Assembly: GCA_016292745.1 (NCBI GenBank)
Contig: JAEDFO010000038.1
Coordinates: 1-23,321, forward strand
Length of the DNA stretch: 23,321 bases
Origin: Muribaculaceae bacterium
GTDB lineage: Bacteria; Bacteroidota; Bacteroidia; Bacteroidales; Muribaculaceae
Reading direction: 5' to 3'
Position numbers and translations under genes: made by a program. Within the stretch, counting starts at the first letter, position 1; the number at the start of each line of letters is the position of its first letter. Positions 6,723 to 15,443 of this stretch are shown in pieces. Below the pieces are notes generated by a model. It was not told the origin of the DNA, ran no database searches, and saw only the letters and a list, made by a program, of their open reading frames with translations.

Positions 6723-8561
6723 TTATTGATATGGGTTCTTTACTAATTTAGGGTTGTTCGACAGCCACGATGCATCGAGATGACAATAATAAGTGCGCAT
6801 CAGGAACTGACGGGCCTCAAGGAATATCGATGATGTTCCTCTCACATACACCCACTTGCCATTCTCCGCACGGCGGGCATCCTTTACCTTGTATGGGAAC
6901 AGTGTGTAGTGAACCGAGTTCTCGCTCTTGCCGTCCCATACCACATGGGCGCGACGCCAGCGACGAAGGTCCCACCAACGATGGTCTTCAAGGGCAAATT
7001 CCACTCTACGCTCCTGTTCTATGTCAAGAAGGGTCATGTCGGTCAAGCCTTTCAGCCCGGCACGGTTGCGAATCTTGTTGAGGTGCTCAAGTGCCGTGTC
7101 CTTGTCGCCAAGTTCAAGGGCTGCCTCCGATGCAATAAGCTCTATTTCTGCCAAACGGAAACGTACATACCATATTTCGCTTCCTATCGCCGGATTCAAG
7201 TCGGTTCCGGTGTCTTCGCCCATGAATTTGCGGAAGTTGAAGCCGGTTTTGTTCGACGACCAGTCGGTGGTGTAGATTGGCCCGTTAATCGATGTAAGCA
7301 CATCGCCATCAACGTCTTCTGTACCTTTCGAGCCGGTGCGTGTACGCCACTTTTTGTTCTGGTAATAGTACTGACCGGCCTGATAGGTTATCTTCTTGCC
7401 GGCAAACTCATCGCCATTGCATATGATAGTGGCTTTGAAGCGCGGGTCCTTGTTCTTGAACAAATCCTCGGGATTATCGTAGAATATCGGTTTCCCTTTC
7501 TCGTCGGCATACTTGAGGTGGCCGTCGCGGTTGTCGAGATATTCGAATGCCTCGACAAGGTTCAGCAGCGGGGTCAGGTTGTTACCGGCACTCTCAAGCG
7601 ATACTATCGACGGGCAGTTCTGCGTAGTGAACTTGTGGCAATGGTCGGGTTGTATGAAGTCGCGTGCCCAAATAACTTCCGGATTGTCCTTCTTCGATGC
7701 TGTGGCCTTATAGAAGTTCATCACCAGGTCCTTATCCTTGTTATACAGCTGATATTTTCCCGAATTGATTATCTCATTGGCTGTGTTGAGGGCTATCTGA
7801 TAATAATGCTCGGCGAGCTCGGCCGGTATGCCTACTTCGTGACCCGGTGTCTGGATGTCGGGGGTCACAAGGTCGTTATACTTGGCAATCGATGCTGCAT
7901 ATATTGCAGCTCGGGCTTTCAGGCTCAGTGCCACCCACTTGTTGGCTCTCGAAGCGTTGGTGTTCTTGCTCGGTTCGTCGCTCAGATGCTGGGCGGCAAA
8001 GTCGCACTCCGAAATCACATAGTCGTATATCTCGGCTTCAGTGCTGCGTGGCAGCTGATAGTTAGTTACGTCAGTATCGGGGTCGTAGTCAAACACCACA
8101 TCGCCTACGATTGGCATGCCACCAAGCGAGCGGGCCATGCAGAAATAGGTCCACGCACGCAAAAATCGTACTTCGGCCTCATAGGCCAGCTTCTGGGTTT
8201 CGTTCAAGATGGTTGTGGCGCGGATACTGCGCAAAAACTGGTTATGGTTACGAATCAAGCCGTAATCATACACGCGCCAATAGTTGTCGCCAAAGTACAC
8301 TTCGTGGTTCTGATAAGGGCCGCCGTTTCCGCCGTAGCAAGCTTCATCGAGATAGCCGTATGAGTTGCTGTTGCTCAATGTCTGTCCGTAGTTCGAACGG
8401 CCATAGAAACTGGCAAGCACCGATTTTATCATCACTTCATCAGAGAATATCTGGTCCTCGGTGAAAATGTTGTCGGGATTTTCATCAAGCCAGTCGGAGC
8501 ATGATGCCATGCCGGCGGCAAGGACCGAGAGAAGGAATATGTTAATTATTTTTCTGTACAT
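6723..8561 (-). CDS. SusD/RagB-family glycan-binding outer-membrane lipoprotein
   Basis: A 612-residue lipoprotein with lipobox MASC (Cys21) and the usual SusD N-terminus (CSDWLDENPDNIFTEDQIF). The central region has the TPR-like AEVRFLRAWTYFCMARSLGGMPIV block. The C-terminal part has the strongly conserved RLAEIELIASEAALELGD, LNKIRNRAGL and ERRVEFALEDHRWWDLRRWR blocks. It forms the lid over the SusC channel and captures oligosaccharide at the cell surface. It is 5 bp downstream of the SusC gene, the normal tight pairing. Length is slightly above the family average, with no truncation. The glycan specificity cannot be read from the sequence. Confidence 0.96.
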   Translation of the reverse strand: MYRKIINIFLLSVLAAGMASCSDWLDENPDNIFTEDQIFSDEVMIKSVLASFYGRSNYGQTLSNSNSYGYLDEACYGGNGGPYQNHEVYFGDNYWRVYDYGLIRNHNQFLRSIRATTILNETQKLAYEAEVRFLRAWTYFCMARSLGGMPIVGDVVFDYDPDTDVTNYQLPRSTEAEIYDYVISECDFAAQHLSDEPSKNTNASRANKWVALSLKARAAIYAASIAKYNDLVTPDIQTPGHEVGIPAELAEHYYQIALNTANEIINSGKYQLYNKDKDLVMNFYKATASKKDNPEVIWARDFIQPDHCHKFTTQNCPSIVSLESAGNNLTPLLNLVEAFEYLDNRDGHLKYADEKGKPIFYDNPEDLFKNKDPRFKATIICNGDEFAGKKITYQAGQYYYQNKKWRTRTGSKGTEDVDGDVLTSINGPIYTTDWSSNKTGFNFRKFMGEDTGTDLNPAIGSEIWYVRFRLAEIELIASEAALELGDKDTALEHLNKIRNRAGLKGLTDMTLLDIEQERRVEFALEDHRWWDLRRWRRAHVVWDGKSENSVHYTLFPYKVKDARRAENGKWVYVRGTSSIFLEARQFLMRTYYCHLDASWLSNNPKLVKNPYQ

Positions 8562-8566
8562 AGTTT

Positions 8567-11500
8567 TTAGAATGTTACATTTACACCGAAGTTAAATATG
8601 CGGTTGGTTGGCGATACAAAACCGGCAACCTGGCGAATTTCCGGGTCTAAGCCAAACTGATGGATATTGTCAATCGAGAAAAGGTTCTGCATGAGTGTGT
8701 ACACTCTGAGTTTACGAATCTTGGCCTTCTTGAGCCATTTGGCCGGGAATGTGTAGCCTATCTCAAGGTTTCGAAGCTTCAGATATTTAACATTCTTGCC
8801 CCAGAAAGTGCTTGCATAATAGTTTGAGTGACCCTGGTTACCCTTGATGGCTGTTGGATATTTGCCCGGTATGAGTTCGCTATTGGCGTCGTCGAGGTCA
8901 GAGAGCATCCATTGGTCTTCGAGCATCCATTGTGGTGAGTTCTCTTGCCAGAACGGTACGCGCTGCTCATAGTTCATCCAGAACGACTGTCCGGCACCTC
9001 CGGCAAAGTCGGCTGCAAAATCTATGCCTTTCCATTCAAAGCCAAGGTTGATACCATAGTTGAAAATTGGAGTATCGCCCGATTCATATCCTTGATATGT
9101 GAACGCTCCTTGGTCCTCGCCTGTTATGACTCCATCTCCATTAAGGTCTTCATAGATAAGGTCGCCTGGACGAAGTGTTGAGTTGCCCTTGCCATCGACA
9201 TCAACCGGATAATTGGCAATTTCCTCCCAACTCTGGAACTGACCTATACACTTATACACAAATTCTCCATGAATAAGGCGTTCGTTGGCGCTGTAGACAT
9301 AGTATTCGCGCGAGTTGCCAAAACGTGGCTTATACTGATGCCAATTATATCGGCGGGCAAAGGTAAAGTTGAACCCCACACGATATGTAAAGTCACTTAC
9401 GCGGCTTTGCCACAACAGGTTGCCATCAAAGCCGGTGGTCATGTCGGAGTTAAGGTTCTCGTTTGGCAGGCTGAAACCTATTTCGTTAGGGAGAACCTTA
9501 TCGTAGCGTTGTGCTGGTATGTTGGTTCGCATACGGCGGAAATAGTCGAGGCTACCGGTAAGTTTGTTGTCGAGCAGTCCGAAATCAATACCCGCATCTA
9601 CAATGTTGGAGTGCATCCATGTGATATTGGTTACCGGTAGTGAACGAACGGTAGAGCCGATGTTCCATTTTCCGTCGAGCACTGCACCGCCCGAGCCATA
9701 GTTATATCCCTCAAGAAAGTCATAGGGTGAATAGCCCCATACGTTATCATCGCCCATCACACCGTACGACACACGAAGCTTCAGGTTCGATACGTAATGC
9801 TTGAGCTTCTCGTTCCAGAATGCCTCTTCCGAGATGCGCCAGCCTCCGGATACCGACGGAAAGAAACCCCAACGATGCTTCGGAGGAAATTTCCACGAAC
9901 CATCATAACGGGCTGAGAACTCAAACAGATACTTAGACTGGTATTCGTAGTTGATTCGACCCATGAAACCGGCTCGCGACTGGGTTTGGTTACCCCATTC
10001 CGATATTCCAAACAAATCGTCGAAATAGAAATATTTCAATGAGTACGATTGAGGATTCGAGCCTACCTGCATACCTGGGCTATTGTGCTTATAAGCCTCG
10101 GTTCCTATGAATGCCGATACTTTATGGTCGCCAAAGGTATTGTCGTAGTTGGCGCTCAACTGAAGGTTAATATCCTCGTTATACTGAACCTGCTTGAACT
10201 TATAGTGGCTGTTCCACTGGATTGTGGGTGAATAGCTATCAGATGCTGGGCTATACGTGTAAAGGTTATAAGTACCTTCCTGATTGTCGTAATGGCGCTG
10301 TGCATAATAGTACGATGCCAACCCCTTAATGGTAAAGTTCTTGAAAACTTCCCATTCGGCATTAAAGTTTGCTTGGATTACGCGCCATTTGTCCTTCACT
10401 TCACCGGTCTTTCCGAAAAGTGCTGTATTCACATAACGCACGTTCGATACCTTTTGAGGATACTCTGGGTTATCGTTGGCATATGGCCGCTTGCGAGGGT
10501 CAACTACATACTGGGCAAAGAATGCTGTCCAGTAGTCGTCGTTACCATCGTTTCCGGCTACTGCTGCATGGCTGTTGTCCTCAAGACGGCCATTGATGCT
10601 GGCTCCGAGCTTGAAATTGTCGGTGATGTTGGCGTTTACATTAAATTGGATATTGGTACGTTTGAATGCTCCGAAATTCTTTATCACCGATTCCTGGTTC
10701 ATATGCGACACTGCAAAGTAGTAATTGATTTTGTCAGAGCCACCCTGTGTGTTGGCGCTCAGGTAATACTGTGGAGCTTTCTGGAAAGTGAAGTCTACCC
10801 AGTCGAATGTTTCATAGCCTGGCTCGGTACCTTGACGCCACTTTTCCACTGTGGCTGCTGTGAATTCTTCATTCTTAACTCCAAGCAGGGTATTTGACTG
10901 GGTTAGGGCTGCTGCCCACGTGGCGGCATCGGCTGTACGTGAATAGCGAAACATATCCTGCCATCCATAGTACATATTGACATTAACTTCGTTCTGCATG
11001 TTGCGCTTGCCGCTCTTGGTCTTTACCACTACAACACCATTGGCTGCACGTACACCATATATCGACGCCGAGGCATCCTTCAGCACCGACATGCTCTCGA
11101 TGTCGTTGAAGTCAATGTTGTTGAACTGGCCTTCGTCCATCTGGACTCCGTCGACCACATACAGCGGCGTTCCCATGTTTCGCACGTTCAAGGTGGTGAT
11201 TGCGCCTGGACGGCCATCCGACTGGCGGCTGTTAATACCGGCTATCTTACCCACAAGTGCTCCCGAGGTATTTACCGCCGACGAGCGGCTAAGGTTTTCC
11301 GAGTCGAGGGTAGAGATGGCCGATGTGAGCGATTCTCGCTTCTGTGTGCCATAACCAACCACAACAACGTCGTCAAGCACCTCGGCATTCAATGCCATCT
11401 GAAAATCTACATTCGAATTGCCGCCGATGCGTTTCTTTTGATTGGTGAAGCCCACATACGACACCGACAGTGTGCCGTCGTTATACTTCTCCGACGGCAC

Positions 11501-12025
11501 CTCTATTGAATAGTTACCGTCAATGTCGGTTACTGCAAAGGCTTTAGTGCCGTCAACTGTCACCGATGCTCCGATTAGCGGCTCCCCTTGCTCGTCCGAC
11601 ACCCGGCCTATGATAATTACCTTGGCTCGGCTTGCCGGTGTTTCATATTCCTGGAAATTCGGGCGATGGTCCTTATGATAGACGAATATTCGCTTGCCAC
11701 GAATCTCATACTTTAATGGTGTGCCGGCCACAAGCTGGGCCAATATCCGATTGATACTCTGCTTCTTAGCCTTTATGTTTATATCCGTCTTTGTGGCTAC
11801 ATCACTTACCTTGTACACGAAGGTATAGTCTGATATCGATTCTATTTCCTTAACCACTTGCTCAAATGTTGCTTTGCTCAAGTTAAGGTCGTAGGTGTCG
11901 GCAGCATTCGCCTTCGGGGCAAACACCGTCATCAACAACACCACCACCGTTAAGAAAAGCACATTTACCGGTCGGCCGGTTTGCGACGGAGGATTTTGTT
12001 TTGATTGTTTGTTATTCATATTCAT
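8567..12025 (-). CDS. SusC/RagA-family TonB-dependent transducer with STN domain
   Basis: A 1152-residue outer-membrane importer. Order of parts: an extended N-terminus and signal (about 1-41), an STN signalling domain (about 44-116), a carboxypeptidase-regulatory-like domain (about 136-212), a TonB-box region (LDDVVVVGYGTQKRES, 217-232), a plug with the SusC signature SIYGVRAANGVVVVKTKSGK (321-340), and a 22-strand barrel ending in Phe. With SusD it imports oligosaccharides using TonB energy. The STN domain marks it as a transducer that signals to the anti-sigma factor encoded just upstream. An ATG at 12019 is an alternative start. The plug segment LNVRNMGTPLYVVDGVQ is shorter than in classical SusC, a known variant in my recollection. 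Confidence 0.96.
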   Translation of the reverse strand: MNMNNKQSKQNPPSQTGRPVNVLFLTVVVLLMTVFAPKANAADTYDLNLSKATFEQVVKEIESISDYTFVYKVSDVATKTDINIKAKKQSINRILAQLVAGTPLKYEIRGKRIFVYHKDHRPNFQEYETPASRAKVIIIGRVSDEQGEPLIGASVTVDGTKAFAVTDIDGNYSIEVPSEKYNDGTLSVSYVGFTNQKKRIGGNSNVDFQMALNAEVLDDVVVVGYGTQKRESLTSAISTLDSENLSRSSAVNTSGALVGKIAGINSRQSDGRPGAITTLNVRNMGTPLYVVDGVQMDEGQFNNIDFNDIESMSVLKDASASIYGVRAANGVVVVKTKSGKRNMQNEVNVNMYYGWQDMFRYSRTADAATWAAALTQSNTLLGVKNEEFTAATVEKWRQGTEPGYETFDWVDFTFQKAPQYYLSANTQGGSDKINYYFAVSHMNQESVIKNFGAFKRTNIQFNVNANITDNFKLGASINGRLEDNSHAAVAGNDGNDDYWTAFFAQYVVDPRKRPYANDNPEYPQKVSNVRYVNTALFGKTGEVKDKWRVIQANFNAEWEVFKNFTIKGLASYYYAQRHYDNQEGTYNLYTYSPASDSYSPTIQWNSHYKFKQVQYNEDINLQLSANYDNTFGDHKVSAFIGTEAYKHNSPGMQVGSNPQSYSLKYFYFDDLFGISEWGNQTQSRAGFMGRINYEYQSKYLFEFSARYDGSWKFPPKHRWGFFPSVSGGWRISEEAFWNEKLKHYVSNLKLRVSYGVMGDDNVWGYSPYDFLEGYNYGSGGAVLDGKWNIGSTVRSLPVTNITWMHSNIVDAGIDFGLLDNKLTGSLDYFRRMRTNIPAQRYDKVLPNEIGFSLPNENLNSDMTTGFDGNLLWQSRVSDFTYRVGFNFTFARRYNWHQYKPRFGNSREYYVYSANERLIHGEFVYKCIGQFQSWEEIANYPVDVDGKGNSTLRPGDLIYEDLNGDGVITGEDQGAFTYQGYESGDTPIFNYGINLGFEWKGIDFAADFAGGAGQSFWMNYEQRVPFWQENSPQWMLEDQWMLSDLDDANSELIPGKYPTAIKGNQGHSNYYASTFWGKNVKYLKLRNLEIGYTFPAKWLKKAKIRKLRVYTLMQNLFSIDNIHQFGLDPEIRQVAGFVSPTNRIFNFGVNVTF

Positions 12026-12035
12026 GGGGTTCCGT

Positions 12036-12051
12036 ACTGAACGAATTCAGT
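12036..12051. promoter_or_regulatory. Inverted repeat between FecR and SusC genes
   Basis: ACTGAA-CGAA-TTCAGT is a perfect 6-bp inverted repeat with a 4-nt centre; on the transcribed strand the loop is UUCG. It ends 10 bp before the SusC start codon within the 49-bp FecR-SusC gap. It could be an operator, a translational control hairpin for SusC, or an mRNA-processing site that lets SusC be expressed differently from the regulators. No -33/-7 promoter was found in the gap. Confidence 0.4.
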
Positions 12052-12074
12052 GCCGATTGGGAATAAGTAATTTG

Positions 12075-13061
12075 TTATTTTGTTATCTCTTTTCTGAAGT
12101 AAACGTAGTTTCCTTCTCTCGAACTCTTCAGATTGGCCATCTTGTTTACCACACTGATAAATTGGTCGAGACTTTCGCCGTTGTAGAAGGTCACCTTATA
12201 GGTGATGTTCAATGCATCCTTGTCCTCACACACAAAAGTAACTCCATACACGTTTTTCATCCGTCGAAGTATTTCGCCAAGTGTCGCTGGTTCAAAGTGT
12301 ATCAGTCCTTCGGTCCACGACACCTCCTTCCACACTTCTCTAACTCGCTCTATCGACAGCTCTTTCTTTACCTTGTTGTACTTTACCTGCTCGTTGGGCG
12401 ACATATCAATGGTTTTCCCCAGCGACTCTGATGCAAACGATATCTTCCCTTCCACCAAGGTGGTGATTATGTTATCGTCGTCATCATAGGCATAGACGTT
12501 GAAGCGTGTGCCGGTTACGGTTATCTGCTGGTCAGCCGATTGAACACGGAACGGCAGTTTCTCGTTCTTGGCAACTACAAAGTATCCTTCGCCTGATAAT
12601 TTCACATCGCGGTTCTCATGACCAAACGACAAATTGTACGATAATTCTGTATATGGTGCCAGAGTTATCTGTGTGCCGTCGGGAAGCTGAACTTGCGACA
12701 TCGATGTCCCGCTGTTATACACAAAACGTTCATCATCGTTGCCTCGGTTGCCACTTAAATACAGTCCAAGCGTCACTACCAGTGCAAGGCATGCGGCTAT
12801 GCCCGACAAAAGGCTGAAAAGCCGATAGCGTTTCAGTTTCTTCCGCTCCGACAATTTCATCAACAGACGGTTGTAACTACCCTCTACATCAAATATTGTT
12901 GTGCTACGATGGCTATCTATCTCCTCTATCAGCGAAAGCAGTTCCTTGTTGTCGGGGTCACTGCTTATCCATTCCGATAGTTCGGTATACTGCTCATCGC
13001 TCATCCGATGCTCAAGAAATGACATTATCAATTCGCCTGTTTTGTCGTTGGTATCGTTCAT
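12075..13061 (-). CDS. FecR-family anti-sigma factor
   Basis: A 328-residue inner-membrane protein. Residues 1-80 are the cytoplasmic anti-sigma part (MSDEQYTELSEWISSDPDNKELL), 81-102 form one transmembrane helix, and the periplasmic part has a FecR domain (about 112-210: VQLPDGTQITLAPYTELSY, GEGYFVVA, VTGTRFNVYAY) and a C-terminal DUF4974-type domain (about 255-325). It is predicted to hold the adjacent ECF sigma factor inactive until the STN domain of the SusC transducer contacts its periplasmic end. It starts 18 bp after the sigma gene stop and ends 49 bp before SusC, in the standard order for such systems. Confidence 0.93.
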   Translation of the reverse strand: MNDTNDKTGELIMSFLEHRMSDEQYTELSEWISSDPDNKELLSLIEEIDSHRSTTIFDVEGSYNRLLMKLSERKKLKRYRLFSLLSGIAACLALVVTLGLYLSGNRGNDDERFVYNSGTSMSQVQLPDGTQITLAPYTELSYNLSFGHENRDVKLSGEGYFVVAKNEKLPFRVQSADQQITVTGTRFNVYAYDDDDNIITTLVEGKISFASESLGKTIDMSPNEQVKYNKVKKELSIERVREVWKEVSWTEGLIHFEPATLGEILRRMKNVYGVTFVCEDKDALNITYKVTFYNGESLDQFISVVNKMANLKSSREGNYVYFRKEITK

Positions 13062-13079
13062 AATGTTTATTTGTGGGGT

Positions 13080-13595
13080 TTATTCTTCGTCAATTGGATT
13101 ACCGTTCAGGATATTACGTATAAAAAGGAGCGAACGATAAATGTTATTCTCTACTGTGCGTTGCGACAAATTCAGCATCGATGCTATCTCCTTCGAATCG
13201 AGTCCGTTGAAATAGTACATCGAGAATATCTGCTTGCGTTTTGCCGGAAGCAGTTTCACAACTTCAACAATTCTGTTGTAGAGTTCCGATGTGTCTTCTG
13301 TCGTATTCGATTCGTCAAACGATTCCGGTATATCCATCTTATGGCTTTCGTTGAAATCGTTAACACAATCCTGATGCCGAAGCATGTCGATACACAGATT
13401 ACGCACCGAGGTGAAGAGGATTCTCTTGATTTCGTCGTCGGCCCCCTGCAGCATCCGTTTCCCGTAGATACGGATAAAAGCATCGTGTACAATGTCCTCA
13501 GCGATGAATGTGCCTACATATTGCTTGGCATAATTCATCAGCGACACTGCAAACTTCATATACAGATACCGACAACGCTCCTCAAGTGCCGACAT
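13080..13595 (-). CDS. ECF-type RNA polymerase sigma-70 factor
   Basis: A 171-residue sigma factor of the Bacteroidetes ECF type paired with FecR proteins. Region 2 is visible at about 10-75 (AEDIVHDAFIRIYGK, then ILFTSVRNLCIDMLR). Region 4 is at about 115-163 (LPAKRKQIFSMYYFNGLDSKEIA, then SQRTVENNIYRSL). It should direct RNA polymerase to the SusC/D operon, and perhaps to the neighbouring beta-helix genes, when released from the FecR protein encoded next. The start at 13595 is the first ATG after the terminator at 13621-13644. No standard promoter was recognised in the 25 bp between them, so some read-through from the GLUG gene is possible. Confidence 0.94.
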   Translation of the reverse strand: MSALEERCRYLYMKFAVSLMNYAKQYVGTFIAEDIVHDAFIRIYGKRMLQGADDEIKRILFTSVRNLCIDMLRHQDCVNDFNESHKMDIPESFDESNTTEDTSELYNRIVEVVKLLPAKRKQIFSMYYFNGLDSKEIASMLNLSQRTVENNIYRSLLFIRNILNGNPIDEE

Positions 13596-13620
13596 TATCG
13601 TAGAGTGTTCGAGTTAAGAA

Positions 13621-13644
13621 AGGTGCTGCCCGCAGGCAGCACCT
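13621..13644 (-). terminator. Terminator between the GLUG gene and the sigma gene
   Basis: A perfect 10-bp stem (13621-13630 with 13635-13644) with a 4-nt loop is followed on the minus strand by TTTCTTAA. It lies 15 bp after the stop of the GLUG-repeat gene and 25 bp before the sigma start. It splits the beta-helix/GLUG genes from the regulatory and Sus operon. Confidence 0.82.
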
Positions 13645-13659
13645 AAACTGCACAGATGA

Positions 13660-15381
13660 TTAGCGTACTGCTACCTTATGGGCTTTGCCGTTTACAACGA
13701 GCATGTAGATGCCTTTGTTCAACGAGCTGGTGTTGATAACTTCACCGTTGAGCGATGCTGCTTTCACGCACTGTCCGGCTACGTTATACATCTTGTAAGT
13801 TCCGGTAGCGCCTTCAACCTTTATATAACCCTTACCACTAACTACTTTTACATCATTTTCGTTGGCAATGTTGGCTACACCTGAACCTTGGCTCATGCGC
13901 ATGCTCACACGCTGCGATGGCATAAGGTCGCCTGCCTTGGCAATTACGTAAACAAGGTCGTTAGGAATCATTTCCTCGTTCCATGTTGCTTCCCAACTTG
14001 TTCCATCGATAGTTACGGTCTTGTCAACTGCACCAAGCTGAGCGGTGTAGATTACGAGATATGTTGTACCTTCGGGACATGTACCCTTGATGCCATCGGT
14101 AGTGCATTCTGTGATTGTGGCAGGAGCAGTCTGTGTGGCAAGATAAGGAGTGGTTACACCCTTGTTGTTTACCCATGCGCCTGCTGTAAGGCCTGGCATG
14201 TTGTCGAGGTCGAGCATTGCTTCTGGAAGAAGTGGAGATGCCTCAAAGTCGGCTGTGTTGTGGCCTTCGCCCATGTTCTTTGCTGAGCCTTCTTCGTTGT
14301 AGTAGCAACCCTTGATTTGGATACCAGGCCAGTTACGGCCGCATACACCTCCTACAAACATTGTAGTGCCGGATGCAGAACCATAATTGTAACATCCTAC
14401 GATAGTTTCTGCACCATTGTAGCAAGTGCCTACAATACCACCTGCCCAATAGCCATCATTCGCTGTAATGTTGCCTAATGCATAGCTGTCATAGAGGTGT
14501 CCGTCCATTGGAGAACCTGCTATACCACCGGCTTCAGGAGATGTTACATTTACATCTGAGAAAAGGTTTGAAGCAACAATATTGGAGTTACCCTGCTGAT
14601 ATGCATATATGCCGGCTGCTGTTGAATGTTCGCCATCAGATGTTACTGTACCATAAGCCGCAAGCTTATACATTTCAGCATTTACGCCCTCTGGACGATT
14701 AACTCTAAACCAACCGATTACACCACCTACATTATTGGTCCCTTTTACATCACCTACGAAATAGCAGTTGTGTACATAATTTACACCTGCTTCCTGACGG
14801 CCGATAAGACCACCTACGTCAGTGCCACCTACTACCGATACATTCTCAACCGAGCAGCCTTCTACTACACCGCCGCCTACACCAATGAGACCACCGATAG
14901 CATCGCCACCATCGATATTGGAATTGCGTACATGGCAATTGATTACTGTACCACCATCTTTTTCCCAGTTACCGTTTGTTGAGATAAGGATACCCGACCA
15001 ACGGTTACATACTATGTCGGCATATTCCATAATCACGTTCTTTATCACGGCCGGAGTGTTGACACGTGCAAACAAGCCTACACCATCGTTGCCCGATGTA
15101 TTGGTGAAGTTGCTGATTACATGGTTGTTGCCATCGAATACTCCAAGGAATGGCGATGCGATTGGCTGGAAATCAACACCATCAAGGTCGATGTCATTCA
15201 TAACGATGAAGGCAACCTCTGAGTTGCTGGTGTAGTCGCTCACGTGCTGAAGGTCTTCAGCTGTGAAAATCTGATACGGGTCATCAGTTGTACCTGTTCC
15301 GGCGCGGAAATCATACGCCGACATTGACATGGCTGAACCTACTAAAAGGCTAACCGACAATGAGATAAAAGTCTTTTTCAT
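13660..15381 (-). CDS. Secreted GLUG-repeat protein with C-terminal sorting-type domain
   Basis: A 573-residue secreted protein (signal about 1-22, ending MSMSA). The opening block, GTGTTDDPYQIFTAEDLQHV with NDIDL and a GVFDGNNHVISNF segment, is typical of GLUG proteins. About seven GLUG-like units follow, visible as GG-aliphatic-x-G at about 163, 190, 219, 257, 285, 314 and 344, which predict a beta-helix. The last 75 or so residues (YKMYNVAGQCVKAA, SLNKGIYMLVV) match the type A sorting-domain pattern of type IX secretion substrates. Function is unknown; surface adhesion, glycan binding or presentation of partner enzymes are possible. It starts 62 bp after the beta-helix gene at 15444-17270 and probably shares its transcript. 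No catalytic motif was seen. Confidence 0.85.
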   Translation of the reverse strand: MKKTFISLSVSLLVGSAMSMSAYDFRAGTGTTDDPYQIFTAEDLQHVSDYTSNSEVAFIVMNDIDLDGVDFQPIASPFLGVFDGNNHVISNFTNTSGNDGVGLFARVNTPAVIKNVIMEYADIVCNRWSGILISTNGNWEKDGGTVINCHVRNSNIDGGDAIGGLIGVGGGVVEGCSVENVSVVGGTDVGGLIGRQEAGVNYVHNCYFVGDVKGTNNVGGVIGWFRVNRPEGVNAEMYKLAAYGTVTSDGEHSTAAGIYAYQQGNSNIVASNLFSDVNVTSPEAGGIAGSPMDGHLYDSYALGNITANDGYWAGGIVGTCYNGAETIVGCYNYGSASGTTMFVGGVCGRNWPGIQIKGCYYNEEGSAKNMGEGHNTADFEASPLLPEAMLDLDNMPGLTAGAWVNNKGVTTPYLATQTAPATITECTTDGIKGTCPEGTTYLVIYTAQLGAVDKTVTIDGTSWEATWNEEMIPNDLVYVIAKAGDLMPSQRVSMRMSQGSGVANIANENDVKVVSGKGYIKVEGATGTYKMYNVAGQCVKAASLNGEVINTSSLNKGIYMLVVNGKAHKVAVR

Positions 15382-15443
15382 GAAATTAATAGTTTGATGT
15401 TAATTAAATAGTGAATTATAACTAATTGAATTTAGTGTTGCTA

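Noticed and set aside
6909..8363. A 484-codon plus-strand open frame
   Set aside because: It is fully antisense to the well-supported SusD gene, and its translation is low-complexity and Cys/Val-rich with no family pattern.
13660..15381. Regularly spaced repeats that could suggest a CRISPR array or phage tail protein
   Set aside because: The repetition is at protein level (GLUG units of irregular spacing) in one open frame; the DNA repeats are not identical.
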